NCBI GenBank assembly: GCA_014896555.1 | Contig: JADBKC010000002.1 | Span: 1-54,206 of the forward strand | Direction: 5' to 3' | From: Caryophanales bacterium | GTDB lineage: Bacteria > Bacillota > Bacilli > Bacillales > DSM-4216 | DNA length: 54,206 nucleotides | Shown here: piece by piece, positions 46,827 to 54,206 of the stretch | Numbering within the stretch: position 1 is the first letter of the stretch | Layout of the letters: each line of letters starts with the position of its first letter | Made by a program: the position numbers and the translations under genes | The notes under the pieces: model-generated | Seen by the model: only the letters and a program-made list of their open reading frames with translations | What the model was told of the DNA's origin: nothing | Databases searched by the model: none

Positions 46827-48011
46827 TTATTTTAAATAGGACAAAAAGCTTTCCCCGTGTTCTGGCATATGGACTTGGAAATTATCCGCCACGGTAGCGC
46901 CGATGTCTGCAAATGTTTTTCTGATTGGCAGCTCTTTTCCTCCATGAAAACGTTTTGAGTAAACGAGCAACGGTACAAATTCGCGTGTGTGATCCGTTCC
47001 GTGATGAATCGGATCATTGCCGTGGTCCGCTGTGATAATCAACAAGTCTTCATCTGTCATTTTGGCAAATACTTCAGGCAGTCTAGCATCAAATTCTTCA
47101 AGTGCTTTCCCGTACCCTATCGGATCTCTGCGATGGCCGTACAAAGCATCAAAGTCGACTAAATTGATAAAACTTAAACCGGTAAAATCTTGATCAAAAA
47201 CCGAAATAAATTGATCCATTCCATCCATATTGGATTTTGTCCGAATGGCTTCGGTCACTCCTTCGCCATTATAAATATCGGAAATTTTTCCAATTGCGAT
47301 GACATCGAAGCCGCTGTCTTTCAATTCATTCATAACCGTACGGCTATATGGCTTCAACGCATAGTCATGGCGATTGGATGTTCTAGTAAAATGGCCTGGT
47401 TCACCGATGAATGGACGTGCAATGACCCGTCCGACTTTATATTTTTCATCTAACGTCAACTCTCGGGCAATTTCGCAAATTTTATATAACTCTTCCAACG
47501 GTACAATCTCTTCATGGGCGGCAATTTGTAAAACCGGATCGGCAGACGTATAAACAATCAGCGCCCCGGTTTCCATATGTTCTTTTCCCAATTCTTCGAT
47601 AATAGCTGTACCGCTCGCTGGTTTGTTTCCAATTACTTTTCGGCCTGTTTTCACTTCCAATTGGCGAATTAATTCCTCTGGGAATCCATTTGGAAATACT
47701 TTGAAAGGCTTATCCACTAGGAGACCCATGATTTCCCAATGGCCTGTCATCGTATCTTTTCCTTTTGATGCTTCTTGCATCTTTGTGTAATAGGCCAGCG
47801 GTTTTTCCACTTTTGGAATTCCTTTTAACTGTCTTATATGGCTCAATCCCAACTTCGCCATATTCGGCATGTTGAGGCCACCCGTACGCTCTGCAATGTG
47901 TCCAAGCGTATCTGCGCCTTTATCGTTGAATTTTTCAGCATCGGGAGCTTCCCCTATTCCTACAGAATCCATCACAATTAAATGAACACGTTTATATGTA
48001 CCTTTTTCCAC
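46827..48011 (-). CDS. deoB: Phosphopentomutase
   Basis: It converts (deoxy)ribose-1-phosphate to the 5-phosphate, linking nucleoside breakdown to central metabolism. The 394-residue metalloenzyme of the alkaline phosphatase superfamily has [14 protein letters not shown] at the start, DTMTGHWE near 95 and TADHGNDP and [12 protein letters not shown] in the C-terminal part, which bind two Mn ions. GTG start behind AAGGAGG. B. subtilis name is drm. Confidence 0.96.
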   Translation of the reverse strand: MEKGTYKRVHLIVMDSVGIGEAPDAEKFNDKGADTLGHIAERTGGLNMPNMAKLGLSHIRQLKGIPKVEKPLAYYTKMQEASKGKDTMTGHWEIMGLLVDKPFKVFPNGFPEELIRQLEVKTGRKVIGNKPASGTAIIEELGKEHMETGALIVYTSADPVLQIAAHEEIVPLEELYKICEIARELTLDEKYKVGRVIARPFIGEPGHFTRTSNRHDYALKPYSRTVMNELKDSGFDVIAIGKISDIYNGEGVTEAIRTKSNMDGMDQFISVFDQDFTGLSFINLVDFDALYGHRRDPIGYGKALEEFDARLPEVFAKMTDEDLLIITADHGNDPIHHGTDHTREFVPLLVYSKRFHGGKELPIRKTFADIGATVADNFQVHMPEHGESFLSYLK

Positions 48012-48258
48012 CTGTACAACCTCCTTATCAATTGATGCCGTGGCTTGATCTCAGAACCGGTCGATCAGGTTTCAACCCGCTTTGATTCTTCGACTTTGGA
48101 TCAAGCGGCCACATCTTTTAAAACGATTTCATTTGCCGCCAGTTTCTCCCTCATGAAAAAAGATGTCTTTTCCTGATTTTCTCTTTGCCGCCAATGATAC
48201 TTTCATTTTAACCCAAGCCCGTTTTCAAAAACAACTTGCAGTGGAGGTTGATCGACAT

Positions 48259-49152
48259 TTAGGCTCTCGGATGAAATTTGGAATACACTTCCCGCAAGCG
48301 CGTCTTGGTGACATGAGTATAGATTTGGGTAGTGGAAATATCCGCATGACCCAGCATTTCCTGTACAGCTCTCAAATCGGCTCCATTTTCCAACAAGTGA
48401 GTGGCAAAAGAGTGCCTTAACGTATGAGGGGTCAATTCCTTTTCAATGTTCGCTTTTTTGGCTAGACCTTTTAAAATTTTCCAAAAGCCTTGCCTTGTCA
48501 GCCTATTGCCATGATGATTCAAAAACAAGGCATCTGTTCGATATTTCTTCGATTGCATATTCGGACGGCCATACTGCAAATATTGATCCAGCACATGAAG
48601 CGCCGTCTTTCCGACTGGAATAATTCTCTCTTTATTTCCCTTCCCGATGCAACGCAAAAAGCCCATCTTGAGATGAAGATCGTCTACATTCAAGTTTACC
48701 AGCTCGCTCACGCGTATCCCTGTGGCATAAAGCAGTTCCAGCATAGCCGCGTCTCTTAGTCCAGAAGGCTTTGACGTATCTGGAGCCTCAAGAAGCGCCT
48801 CCACTTCTGATAATGTTAACACTTTCGGAAGCGAACGTTCAAGATGAGGGGATTCAATATGGACAGAAGGATCTTGATCCGCCACTTTTTCTCTTAATAA
48901 AAATTGGTGAAAGGAGCGTAGAGAAGCAACGTGCCTTGCCAATGTTTTGGCGGATTTTCCTTCTTTTCTCAAGTGGTTAAGAAATTGAATGATATGAATT
49001 CTAGTGATCTGATTCACATCGGTGATTTGCTCTACCGTTTGCAAGTAATGCAAATAGCTTTTCAAATCGCGTTCATAAGAAACGATTGTGTTTTTGGCCA
49101 ATCCTTTTTCCACAATTAAAAAGTGAAGAAAATCTTGTAAATAGTCATTCAC
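48259..49152 (-). CDS. xerD: Tyrosine recombinase XerD
   Basis: It resolves chromosome dimers at dif with XerC (CodV). The 297-residue protein has a SAM-like N-terminal domain (about 1-88) and a catalytic domain with Arg147, Lys171, His243, Arg246, His269 and nucleophile Tyr278 ([13 protein letters not shown]), so it looks active. GTG start. B. subtilis RipX is the orthologue. It lies between yqzK and deoB, the usual site, and is chromosomal rather than mobile. Confidence 0.96.
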   Translation of the reverse strand: MNDYLQDFLHFLIVEKGLAKNTIVSYERDLKSYLHYLQTVEQITDVNQITRIHIIQFLNHLRKEGKSAKTLARHVASLRSFHQFLLREKVADQDPSVHIESPHLERSLPKVLTLSEVEALLEAPDTSKPSGLRDAAMLELLYATGIRVSELVNLNVDDLHLKMGFLRCIGKGNKERIIPVGKTALHVLDQYLQYGRPNMQSKKYRTDALFLNHHGNRLTRQGFWKILKGLAKKANIEKELTPHTLRHSFATHLLENGADLRAVQEMLGHADISTTQIYTHVTKTRLREVYSKFHPRA

Positions 49153-49158
49153 AGGCCA

Positions 49159-49377
49159 TTACTCCCCATCATGATAAAAAAGTAGCAATCGATCTTGCCA
49201 ATGAACTTGATTGGCTTCCACGGATTGAAAAACTTTCACCGCGGAGCCTTTTGGCTTTTCGTAGCGATGATTGTTTTCATACTCTTGACTTATCCATATA
49301 ATACCATAGTAAAAGAAAATCGTGCATCCCGTAAAAAGTAGAAATACTTTAATAGTCTGCCAAATCGTTTGAAACAT
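49159..49377 (-). CDS. yqzK: YqzK family protein (DUF4227)
   Basis: A small membrane protein of 72 residues with one N-terminal hydrophobic segment (about 8-28) and a charged tail. Position between fur and xerD and layout match B. subtilis YqzK. The second ATG (49377) is seven bases behind AGGAGG; the first ATG at 49383 is too close. Function unknown. It is 6 bp from xerD and probably co-transcribed. Confidence 0.82.
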   Translation of the reverse strand: MFQTIWQTIKVFLLFTGCTIFFYYGIIWISQEYENNHRYEKPKGSAVKVFQSVEANQVHWQDRLLLFYHDGE

Positions 49378-49507
49378 TTGCATGCCTCCTAAACCACAAT
49401 AACCTGTCCGGCCATTCTCACTCTAAAAATTCAGACCGTTTTTTATTACAAGCTATGACGGTTTTATGGAGGTTTATACATCATTCTTGAAATTTTGAGC
49501 AAAAAAT

Positions 49508-49536
49508 AAAAAACCTTCCAAATAATGAAGGTTTTT
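49508..49536 (-). terminator. Terminator of fur
   Basis: AAAAACCTTC and GAAGGTTTTT form a 10-bp stem with a T run, overlapping the fur stop codon. Confidence 0.8.
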
Positions 49537-50011
49537 AGTTGGCATGTTGTTTTTCACGATGATCTTTTTCCGCTTTTTCTTGGCAACGACGGCAAATGCC
49601 GTGAAAAGTAAGCCTATGGTCTTTAATCTTAAATTTCCAGCGTTTTTCAACGATTGCTTCTACATCTTCCAATAAATCTTCTTGGATTTCATCCACTGCT
49701 CCGCATTCAATACAGACTAGGTGATGGTGGAAATGGGCTGCCCCCTCTTGTCGAAGATCATATCGGGAGACGCCATCGCCAAAATTGATTTTGTCCACTA
49801 CTTTTAATTCCGTTAAAAGTTCCAGCGTTCGGTAAACAGTCGCAAGCCCTATTTCCGGTGATTTCTCTTTCACTAGGAGGTAAACATCTTCAGCGCTTAA
49901 ATGGTCGGCTTCATTTTCCAATAGCACCCGAACCGTCGCTTCCCGCTGAGGTGTTAATTTATAACTTGCGGAATGTAATTGTTTTTTGATTCGTTCAATT
50001 CGGCTTTCCAT
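49535..50011 (-). CDS. fur: Ferric uptake regulator Fur
   Basis: An iron-responsive repressor of 158 residues. Winged-helix N-terminal domain (about 1-85) with IGLATVYRTLELL as recognition helix region; dimer domain with HFHHH (93-97), and the structural zinc cysteines Cys100, Cys103, Cys139 and Cys142. Position upstream of yqzK-xerD identifies it as Fur rather than PerR or Zur. A weak Fur/PerR-like box (TGAAAATGATTTTAT) lies at 50074-50088. Confidence 0.95.
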   Translation of the reverse strand: MESRIERIKKQLHSASYKLTPQREATVRVLLENEADHLSAEDVYLLVKEKSPEIGLATVYRTLELLTELKVVDKINFGDGVSRYDLRQEGAAHFHHHLVCIECGAVDEIQEDLLEDVEAIVEKRWKFKIKDHRLTFHGICRRCQEKAEKDHREKQHAN

Positions 50012-50122
50012 TCATGTTTTCCCTCCCTAGCCGATGTCTTTCTTATTATAACAAAAAGGGAGGAATAAGCAAAATAAAATCATTTTCATATGATAGCAAA
50101 AGATATTCTCTTTTAAGAATCA

Positions 50123-50758
50123 TTATTTTAATACCATTTTCATTAAGCTAGGCGATAAGTAGGCTTCAATGCTCGCGGCAATCGTCACGATTCCAACCGC
50201 AATGATAAAATAGATTACATATCGTGAAAACATCGGCAAAATAGGAAAATGCCCTGATTGATGAATGAAGATTTTTTTTATTAATTGCAAAGAAAATGCA
50301 ACAGCCGATGCCGCTATAAAAATAAAAGCAGGTATGATAAACAAATTTTGAGGAAGCACCGCCGCAATGCTGACTAAGAAACCTTTCCAGCCCATCTGAT
50401 TCACTAAGAAACCGACGGAAAATCCGACGACAATTCCTTTCATAAACAAGAAAATAAAAATCAACGGCAAGCCAATAATGGAAATGCCTAATACCCATAT
50501 AAGCCCTAAATATTTTAAATTATGCCAAAAACTTTGCTGAAAAAGGTCTTCACTAGCAGCAATATTTCCTTTGGAAACTTGTCCAAAAAAACGCTGCAAA
50601 TAATAAAACAAATCTTCTTTTTGAACGTACGTAAGGCTGTTGACAATCACCGCGCCAAATACGATCCCCATTAAAAAAAGAGTCATGATAAACAAGTAAA
50701 TTGAGGAATTAGCTTGTACATGCTGAACAATAGAATGGGACGTGGTCTTTTTCTGCAT
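50123..50758 (-). CDS. spoIIM: Stage II sporulation protein M
   Basis: A polytopic membrane protein of 211 residues that, with SpoIID and SpoIIP, forms the engulfment machine moving the mother-cell membrane around the forespore. It has about five membrane segments; the glycine-rich family segment GIVVGFSVGFLVNQMGWKGF lies near residue 115. Sigma-E gene in B. subtilis. ATG with AGGAGG. Confidence 0.94.
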   Translation of the reverse strand: MQKKTTSHSIVQHVQANSSIYLFIMTLFLMGIVFGAVIVNSLTYVQKEDLFYYLQRFFGQVSKGNIAASEDLFQQSFWHNLKYLGLIWVLGISIIGLPLIFIFLFMKGIVVGFSVGFLVNQMGWKGFLVSIAAVLPQNLFIIPAFIFIAASAVAFSLQLIKKIFIHQSGHFPILPMFSRYVIYFIIAVGIVTIAASIEAYLSPSLMKMVLK

Positions 50759-50883
50759 ATGTCTTCCTCCTAAATTTCAGTTACTACACTGTATGCTGTC
50801 CCATTCTGTTTTATGCGAAAAAGATGTTTAAGCCACCAGCAGCTCCAAAACGGCGGACAATGTCCAATATTAAGAAGTAGTTT

Positions 50884-50918
50884 AAAAAGAAGCTCGCCTT
50901 AAATCCAGGCCAGCTTCT
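50884..50918 (-). terminator. Terminator of nudF
   Basis: On the minus strand AGAAGCTGGCCT and AGGCGAGCTTCT pair and are followed by TTTTT, about 50 bp after the nudF stop. Confidence 0.8.
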
Positions 50919-50966
50919 CGATACCATTTTTTCTTTATCATATATTTCGAAAGTTTGAAAAAATGT

Positions 50967-51518
50967 TCACTTATGATTGCCTTCTTTTAATTTCAAGTAC
51001 TGTATCGCATAAACCGTTTTCGCATCCGCTATTTTGTTTTCTTTTATACATTGTTCTGCTTCCTCCAAAGTGATTTCCATCAACTCCACAAATTCATCTT
51101 CATCTGCCGCTTTGGCATTCTCTTTTTTGCTCAATCCTTCTGCCATATATAGATGAACCATTTCATTCGCAAATCCCGGAGATGTGTAGAATGAAATAAT
51201 AGGAGTCAATTTTTCGCACACATATCCGGTCTCTTCTTCCAACTCCCGGTGAGCCGTGTGATCAGGATTTTCTCCAGGCTCCAGTTTTCCCGCCGGAATT
51301 TCCACGAGCGTCCGTTCCAACGGCTTTCGGTATTGTTCGACCATCACAATCTTTCCGTCCTTTGTAATGGGAAGGATGGCGACAGCACCAGGATGCTTGA
51401 CAATTTCCCGCTTCGATCGTTTTCCATCCGGCAGCTCTACTTCATCCACTTGAACTTTAATAATCTTTCCGTCAAAAATAAGTTCCGTTGACAATGTTTT
51501 TTCTTCTAAACGTGACAT
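50967..51518 (-). CDS. nudF: ADP-ribose pyrophosphatase NudF
   Basis: A Nudix hydrolase of 183 residues that splits ADP-ribose to AMP and ribose-5-phosphate. The Nudix box GKLEPGENPDHTAHRELEEE is complete (GX5EX7REUXEE), starting near residue 77. ATG with AAGGAGAGGTG at good spacing; a GTG two codons upstream lies in the ribosome site. Orthologue of B. subtilis YqkG. Confidence 0.95.
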   Translation of the reverse strand: MSRLEEKTLSTELIFDGKIIKVQVDEVELPDGKRSKREIVKHPGAVAILPITKDGKIVMVEQYRKPLERTLVEIPAGKLEPGENPDHTAHRELEEETGYVCEKLTPIISFYTSPGFANEMVHLYMAEGLSKKENAKAADEDEFVELMEITLEEAEQCIKENKIADAKTVYAIQYLKLKEGNHK

Positions 51519-51801
51519 CTTCACCTCTCCTTTTCATGGGCCCCTTTGTTCTATTCAGCCTTTCCCATCATAAAGTGTACCATAAAGCCATTCCCGATCT
51601 GATTGTATTTTCTTGAGGCGCTGCCTACAATCGAGAACTTTCCGATTTCTCCAAATAGCATCATTGCTGGGAATGAACACATCTAAACGAAGCAAAAAAC
51701 GCTTTTCGTTTTGTTGCCGACGGGATTTTGCTGCTGAGAAATTCCTGTTTCTATTCGCGAAAGGGGAAAAAATCGAAATAAGCGTGCCGGGGGGAAAGAA
51801 A

Positions 51802-51927
51802 ATGAGAGTGTACATAGGAAAAGAAAAATTCATATTGACAGGAAAAGCGCAGGAAATCTGCTTGATGCTAAAACAATACGCCAAACAACATATATGTGTA
51901 ACTGAATTGCTAAAAAAGCAAGTCTAA
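51802..51927 (+). CDS. mciZ: Cell division inhibitor MciZ
   Basis: A 41-residue peptide with the MciZ pattern: MRVYIGKEKFILTGKAQEIC then LMLKQYAKQH. The core LTGKAQEI...LKQYA aligns with VGKAWEI...LKEYG of the 40-residue B. subtilis protein. MciZ is made in the mother cell under sigma-E and caps FtsZ filaments, stopping a further division. ATG behind GGGGGGAAAG. It lies between nudF and yqkF as in B. subtilis. A longer frame reaching back to 51613 is not protein-like. No clear sigma-E promoter was found. Confidence 0.8.
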   Translation: MRVYIGKEKFILTGKAQEICLMLKQYAKQHICVTELLKKQV

Positions 51928-51992
51928 AAGAAGGCATTGTCTTCTCTTTTCTCGATTCGATATTATAAAAGAAAAAGGTGGTGTTCAATCTC

Positions 51993-52904
51993 ATGGAAAA
52001 AAGACAGCTGGGCCGTTCTACTCTTATGGTCAGCAAATTGGGGCTTGGGTGTATGTCTCTTGACACCGATGTCAAACTTGCAAGAGCGATAATCGAAGCA
52101 GCTCTTGATGAAGGAGTCAATTATTTTGACACGGCCGATTTATATGATTACGGCGAAAACGAAAAAATAGTCGGACAAACGTTAAAAAGTGTGCGAGATC
52201 AAGTGATCATCGCAACAAAAGTGGGAAACCGCTGGAATGATAAAAAAGACGGCTGGCATTGGGACCCCAGCAAATCTTATATCAAAGAAGCAGTGAAAGA
52301 CAGCCTTCGCCGTTTAGGCACCGATTATATCGACCTTTATCAATTGCACGGTGGAACGATGGAAGATCCGATAGAAGAGACCATCGAAGCTTTTGAAGAG
52401 CTAAAATCGGAAGGAATCATCCGATATTACGGCATTTCCTCCATCCGTCCGAATGTGATTCGCACGTACGCCAAACATTCTGACATTGCAAGCGTCATGA
52501 TGCAATACAATCTTTTGGACCGCCGGCCGGAAGAAGAAGCTCTTCCGCTTTTGCACGAACACGAAATCAGCGTCGTCACACGCGGCCCTGTTGCCAAAGG
52601 ACTGCTAAGCACACGCTGGCGGGAAAAAGTGGATGCCTCTGGATATTTGAATTATTCCTATCCAGAATTGAAAAACGTACTTTCATCGATCGAAAACTAT
52701 TTTCAAAACACTAGGACACTAACGGAGGCAGCCCTTCAATTCAACTTATCCCACCCCGCAGTGGCCGCTGTCGTTGCCGGCGCCAGCTCTGTTGAACAAT
52801 TGAAAGAAAATGTTCGGGCTGTTAACCGTCCGCCGCTTTCTGTAGAAGAATACTCTTTCTTAAAGAAAATGACCAAAACGAACCTATACGAACAGCACCG
52901 TTAA
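51993..52904 (+). CDS. yqkF: Aldo/keto reductase YqkF
   Basis: A 303-residue NADPH-dependent aldo-keto reductase with TIM-barrel motifs: GLGCMSL near 17, NYFDTADLYDYGENE (catalytic Asp and Tyr), LGTDYIDLYQLHG (His) and a C-terminal cofactor segment VVAGASSVEQLKEN. Substrate unknown. The ATG at 51993 is preferred over the GTG codons at 51978, which overlap the AAGGTGGTG ribosome site. Downstream of mciZ. Confidence 0.92.
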   Translation: MEKRQLGRSTLMVSKLGLGCMSLDTDVKLARAIIEAALDEGVNYFDTADLYDYGENEKIVGQTLKSVRDQVIIATKVGNRWNDKKDGWHWDPSKSYIKEAVKDSLRRLGTDYIDLYQLHGGTMEDPIEETIEAFEELKSEGIIRYYGISSIRPNVIRTYAKHSDIASVMMQYNLLDRRPEEEALPLLHEHEISVVTRGPVAKGLLSTRWREKVDASGYLNYSYPELKNVLSSIENYFQNTRTLTEAALQFNLSHPAVAAVVAGASSVEQLKENVRAVNRPPLSVEEYSFLKKMTKTNLYEQHR

Positions 52905-52995
52905 ACCTTAAGGGAGTTTCTCGAAGGCGATGTTGCCTTTGAGCAGCCTCTCTTCCGAACAATTGTTAAATCAATGTTATGTAAAATTTTTAGCA

Positions 52996-53041
52996 GGAAG
53001 GGAAGCAGCCGCAAATCACACTGATTTCCGCTTCTCTTTCC
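52996..53041. terminator. Possible bidirectional hairpin between yqkF and yqkE
   Basis: GGAAGGGAAGC...AAATCA and TGATTT...GCTTC...TTTCC pair with interruptions between convergent genes. The T run is weak. Confidence 0.4.
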
Positions 53042-53084
53042 GTTGAGAAACGGGTGGCTTACCAGCCGTGTGTAAGTGAGTGAT

Positions 53085-53324
53085 TTATTTAAAATCCTTC
53101 CAATCTAACCGGCTTTCATTCAGCAATTCTTCAAAGCTTTTATTTTTTTCTCTCCTTTTTCTTTCTTCGCGCTTTCTTTCCGCTTCTGCTTTTTTCTTCA
53201 TTTCTTCCTGTTTCTCAAGTTCTTTTTGCGCCATCTTTAGCTGTTTTAGCACTTCTTCGTTGAGAGTGTCTTTTAACGTTAGCTGTGATTCTTGATCGAC
53301 CTTCTTTTCCTTTGCCTTTCTCAT
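53085..53324 (-). CDS. yqkE: YqkE family protein (DUF3886)
   Basis: A 79-residue very charged protein, almost wholly a Lys/Glu-rich helix or coiled coil (KQLKMAQKELEKQEEMKKKA), ending in NKSFEELLNESRLDWKDFK. This matches YqkE in position and composition. Function unknown. It lies between yqkF and yqkD. Confidence 0.88.
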   Translation of the reverse strand: MRKAKEKKVDQESQLTLKDTLNEEVLKQLKMAQKELEKQEEMKKKAEAERKREERKRREKNKSFEELLNESRLDWKDFK

Positions 53325-53485
53325 GAACGAACTTCCTTTCTTCTGTTCTTTCTTTTATCATAACGAATTCGGCTTTCAAACAAAAGATTTTCACTTTGCT
53401 ATATCGATTTTCTTTCCCGCAAGCACCACTTCCGGCAGCGCAGGGAATCTGCTATACTTGGTTCAATCATGGGGAGGGATGGAAA

Positions 53486-54206
53486 ATGAAAAAATGGAAG
53501 TTAGGATTAAGCGCTTTTTTGGCGGCGGCTCTAGGTGTTGGATATTATTTTTCCAATCGTCTATTATACATAAAGAAAAAGGATGACCAGTTCATCTTAA
53601 AACGGGAAATGGATGCAAAACAGTTTAACCGAAAGGATTTTGCCCGGCTGCCAAAAGAAGAAATTTGGATTTCGTCGCCTTTTGGATATCCGTTGAAAGC
53701 GGTCTTGATCCGCCCGTATCCCCATAAAAAATTTATGATCTTTTGCCACGGTGTGACAGAAAATAAATTCAGCTCGATCAAATATTTGAATTTATTTTTG
53801 AAACTTGGCTTCAACGGGATGATTTATGACCACCGCCGTCATGGAGAATCGGGCGGAAAGACGACAAGCTATGGATTTTATGAAAAGCATGATTTAAAAG
53901 CAGTAGTGGACGAGTTGATCAAAAGGGAAGGCGAAGACGTCTTTTTCGGGATTCACGGCGAATCGATGGGCGCCGCGACCGCGCTTTTATACGCTGGAGA
54001 GATTTGCGACCGCGCCAATTTTTATATCGCTGACTGCCCTTTCTCTGATTTTCGCAAACAAATCGCCCGCCAAATGAAACAAGAATTAGGATTGGCCCCT
54101 AAGCCGCTTGTTCAACTTGCGGAATGGTCAGTATTATGGCGGGATGGTTTTTCTTTAAAATCGGTTTCTCCCCTTGCCGCAGTCAGTGCTATTCGCCTTC
54201 CGGTCT
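53486..54206 (+). CDS. yqkD: Alpha/beta hydrolase YqkD (3' end outside the window)
   Basis: The frame is open to the window end for 240 codons. An N-terminal membrane anchor or signal (about 5-22) is followed by an alpha/beta hydrolase fold: CHGVTENK near residue 87 for the oxyanion region, YDHRRHGES near 114, and the nucleophile elbow HGESMG with Ser160. The acid and His lie beyond the end. ATG behind GGGGAGGG. Orthologue of B. subtilis YqkD; substrate unknown. Confidence 0.9.
   Translation, partial: MKKWKLGLSAFLAAALGVGYYFSNRLLYIKKKDDQFILKREMDAKQFNRKDFARLPKEEIWISSPFGYPLKAVLIRPYPHKKFMIFCHGVTENKFSSIKYLNLFLKLGFNGMIYDHRRHGESGGKTTSYGFYEKHDLKAVVDELIKREGEDVFFGIHGESMGAATALLYAGEICDRANFYIADCPFSDFRKQIARQMKQELGLAPKPLVQLAEWSVLWRDGFSLKSVSPLAAVSAIRLPV

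Noticed and set aside
48061-48125. Inverted repeat CCGCTTTGAT/ATCAAGCGG after xerD
   Set aside because: It has one unpaired base and no T run, so it is too weak to call a terminator.
50074-50088. Fur/PerR box before fur
   Set aside because: TGAAAATGATTTTAT matches only about 11 of 14 consensus positions; AT-rich sequence gives such matches by chance, so it is not listed as a feature.
51555-51884. 109-residue minus-strand frame between nudF and mciZ
   Set aside because: Antisense to mciZ, no ribosome site and low-complexity Phe/Ser/Asn-rich sequence.

Overview
This window is a chromosomal segment of an endospore-forming member of the Bacillaceae. The gene order follows the ypfD–cmk–sleB–ypbB–fer–resABCDE–spmAB–scpAB–lysA–spoVA–spoIIA–deoB–xerD–fur–yqkD stretch known from Bacillus subtilis. 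AT-rich low-GC Firmicute composition, strong AGGAGG-type ribosome binding sites, frequent GTG/TTG starts and sporulation promoters all fit. I cannot name the species. Almost all genes lie on the minus strand. The plus-strand exceptions are ansA, a CBS-domain gene, cotJABC, fer, ppa, ypuF, mciZ, yqkF and a partial yqkD.

Region 1 (1-8.9 kb): S1-domain protein, PlsC and CMP kinase form one operon. Then come a c-di-GMP receptor (YpfA), the SleB/YpeB cortex-lytic germination pair, an AT-rich polysaccharide deacetylase that looks acquired, and the PrsW site-1 protease. Region 2 (8.9-13.7 kb): asparaginase, a CBS protein, a half-length MFS transporter and bacillithiol-disulfide reductase YpdA, with much intergenic space. 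Region 3 (13.7-21.6 kb): the ypb cluster (YpbH/MecB, YpbG, YpbF, YpbE, YpbD, RecS, YpbB), interrupted by a frameshifted membrane gene and the mother-cell spore coat operon cotJABC, then ferredoxin. Region 4 (21.9-32 kb): a chemoreceptor, inorganic pyrophosphatase, a 58-residue membrane protein, the ResABCDE cytochrome c maturation and redox-sensing operon, and RluB.

Region 5 (32-45.2 kb): a non-coding stretch with two repeat elements, then spore maturation genes dacB-spmA-spmB behind a sigma-E-like promoter, condensin subunits ScpA/ScpB, divergent DUF309 gene ypuF, an orphan ribT, lysA, a shortened spoVA operon (only AA, AB and AF), and spoIIAA-spoIIAB-sigF with dacF. Promoter-like sequences here fit the sporulation cascade: sigma-H before spoIIAA, sigma-F before dacF, sigma-G before spoVAA. 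Region 6 (45.3-54.2 kb): pyrimidine-nucleoside phosphorylase and phosphopentomutase, XerD, YqzK, Fur, SpoIIM, NudF, MciZ, YqkF, YqkE and the start of YqkD.

The most notable observations are the spoVA operon lacking spoVAC, spoVAD and spoVAEB/EA at its usual place, a 91-bp element with terminal inverted repeats, a GGGATGCC-type hairpin present twice, a clear but divergent MciZ homologue, a frameshifted membrane gene abutting ypbG, and divergent scpA/ypuF promoters whose -10 boxes overlap. No tRNA, rRNA, CRISPR array, insertion sequence or prophage was found.
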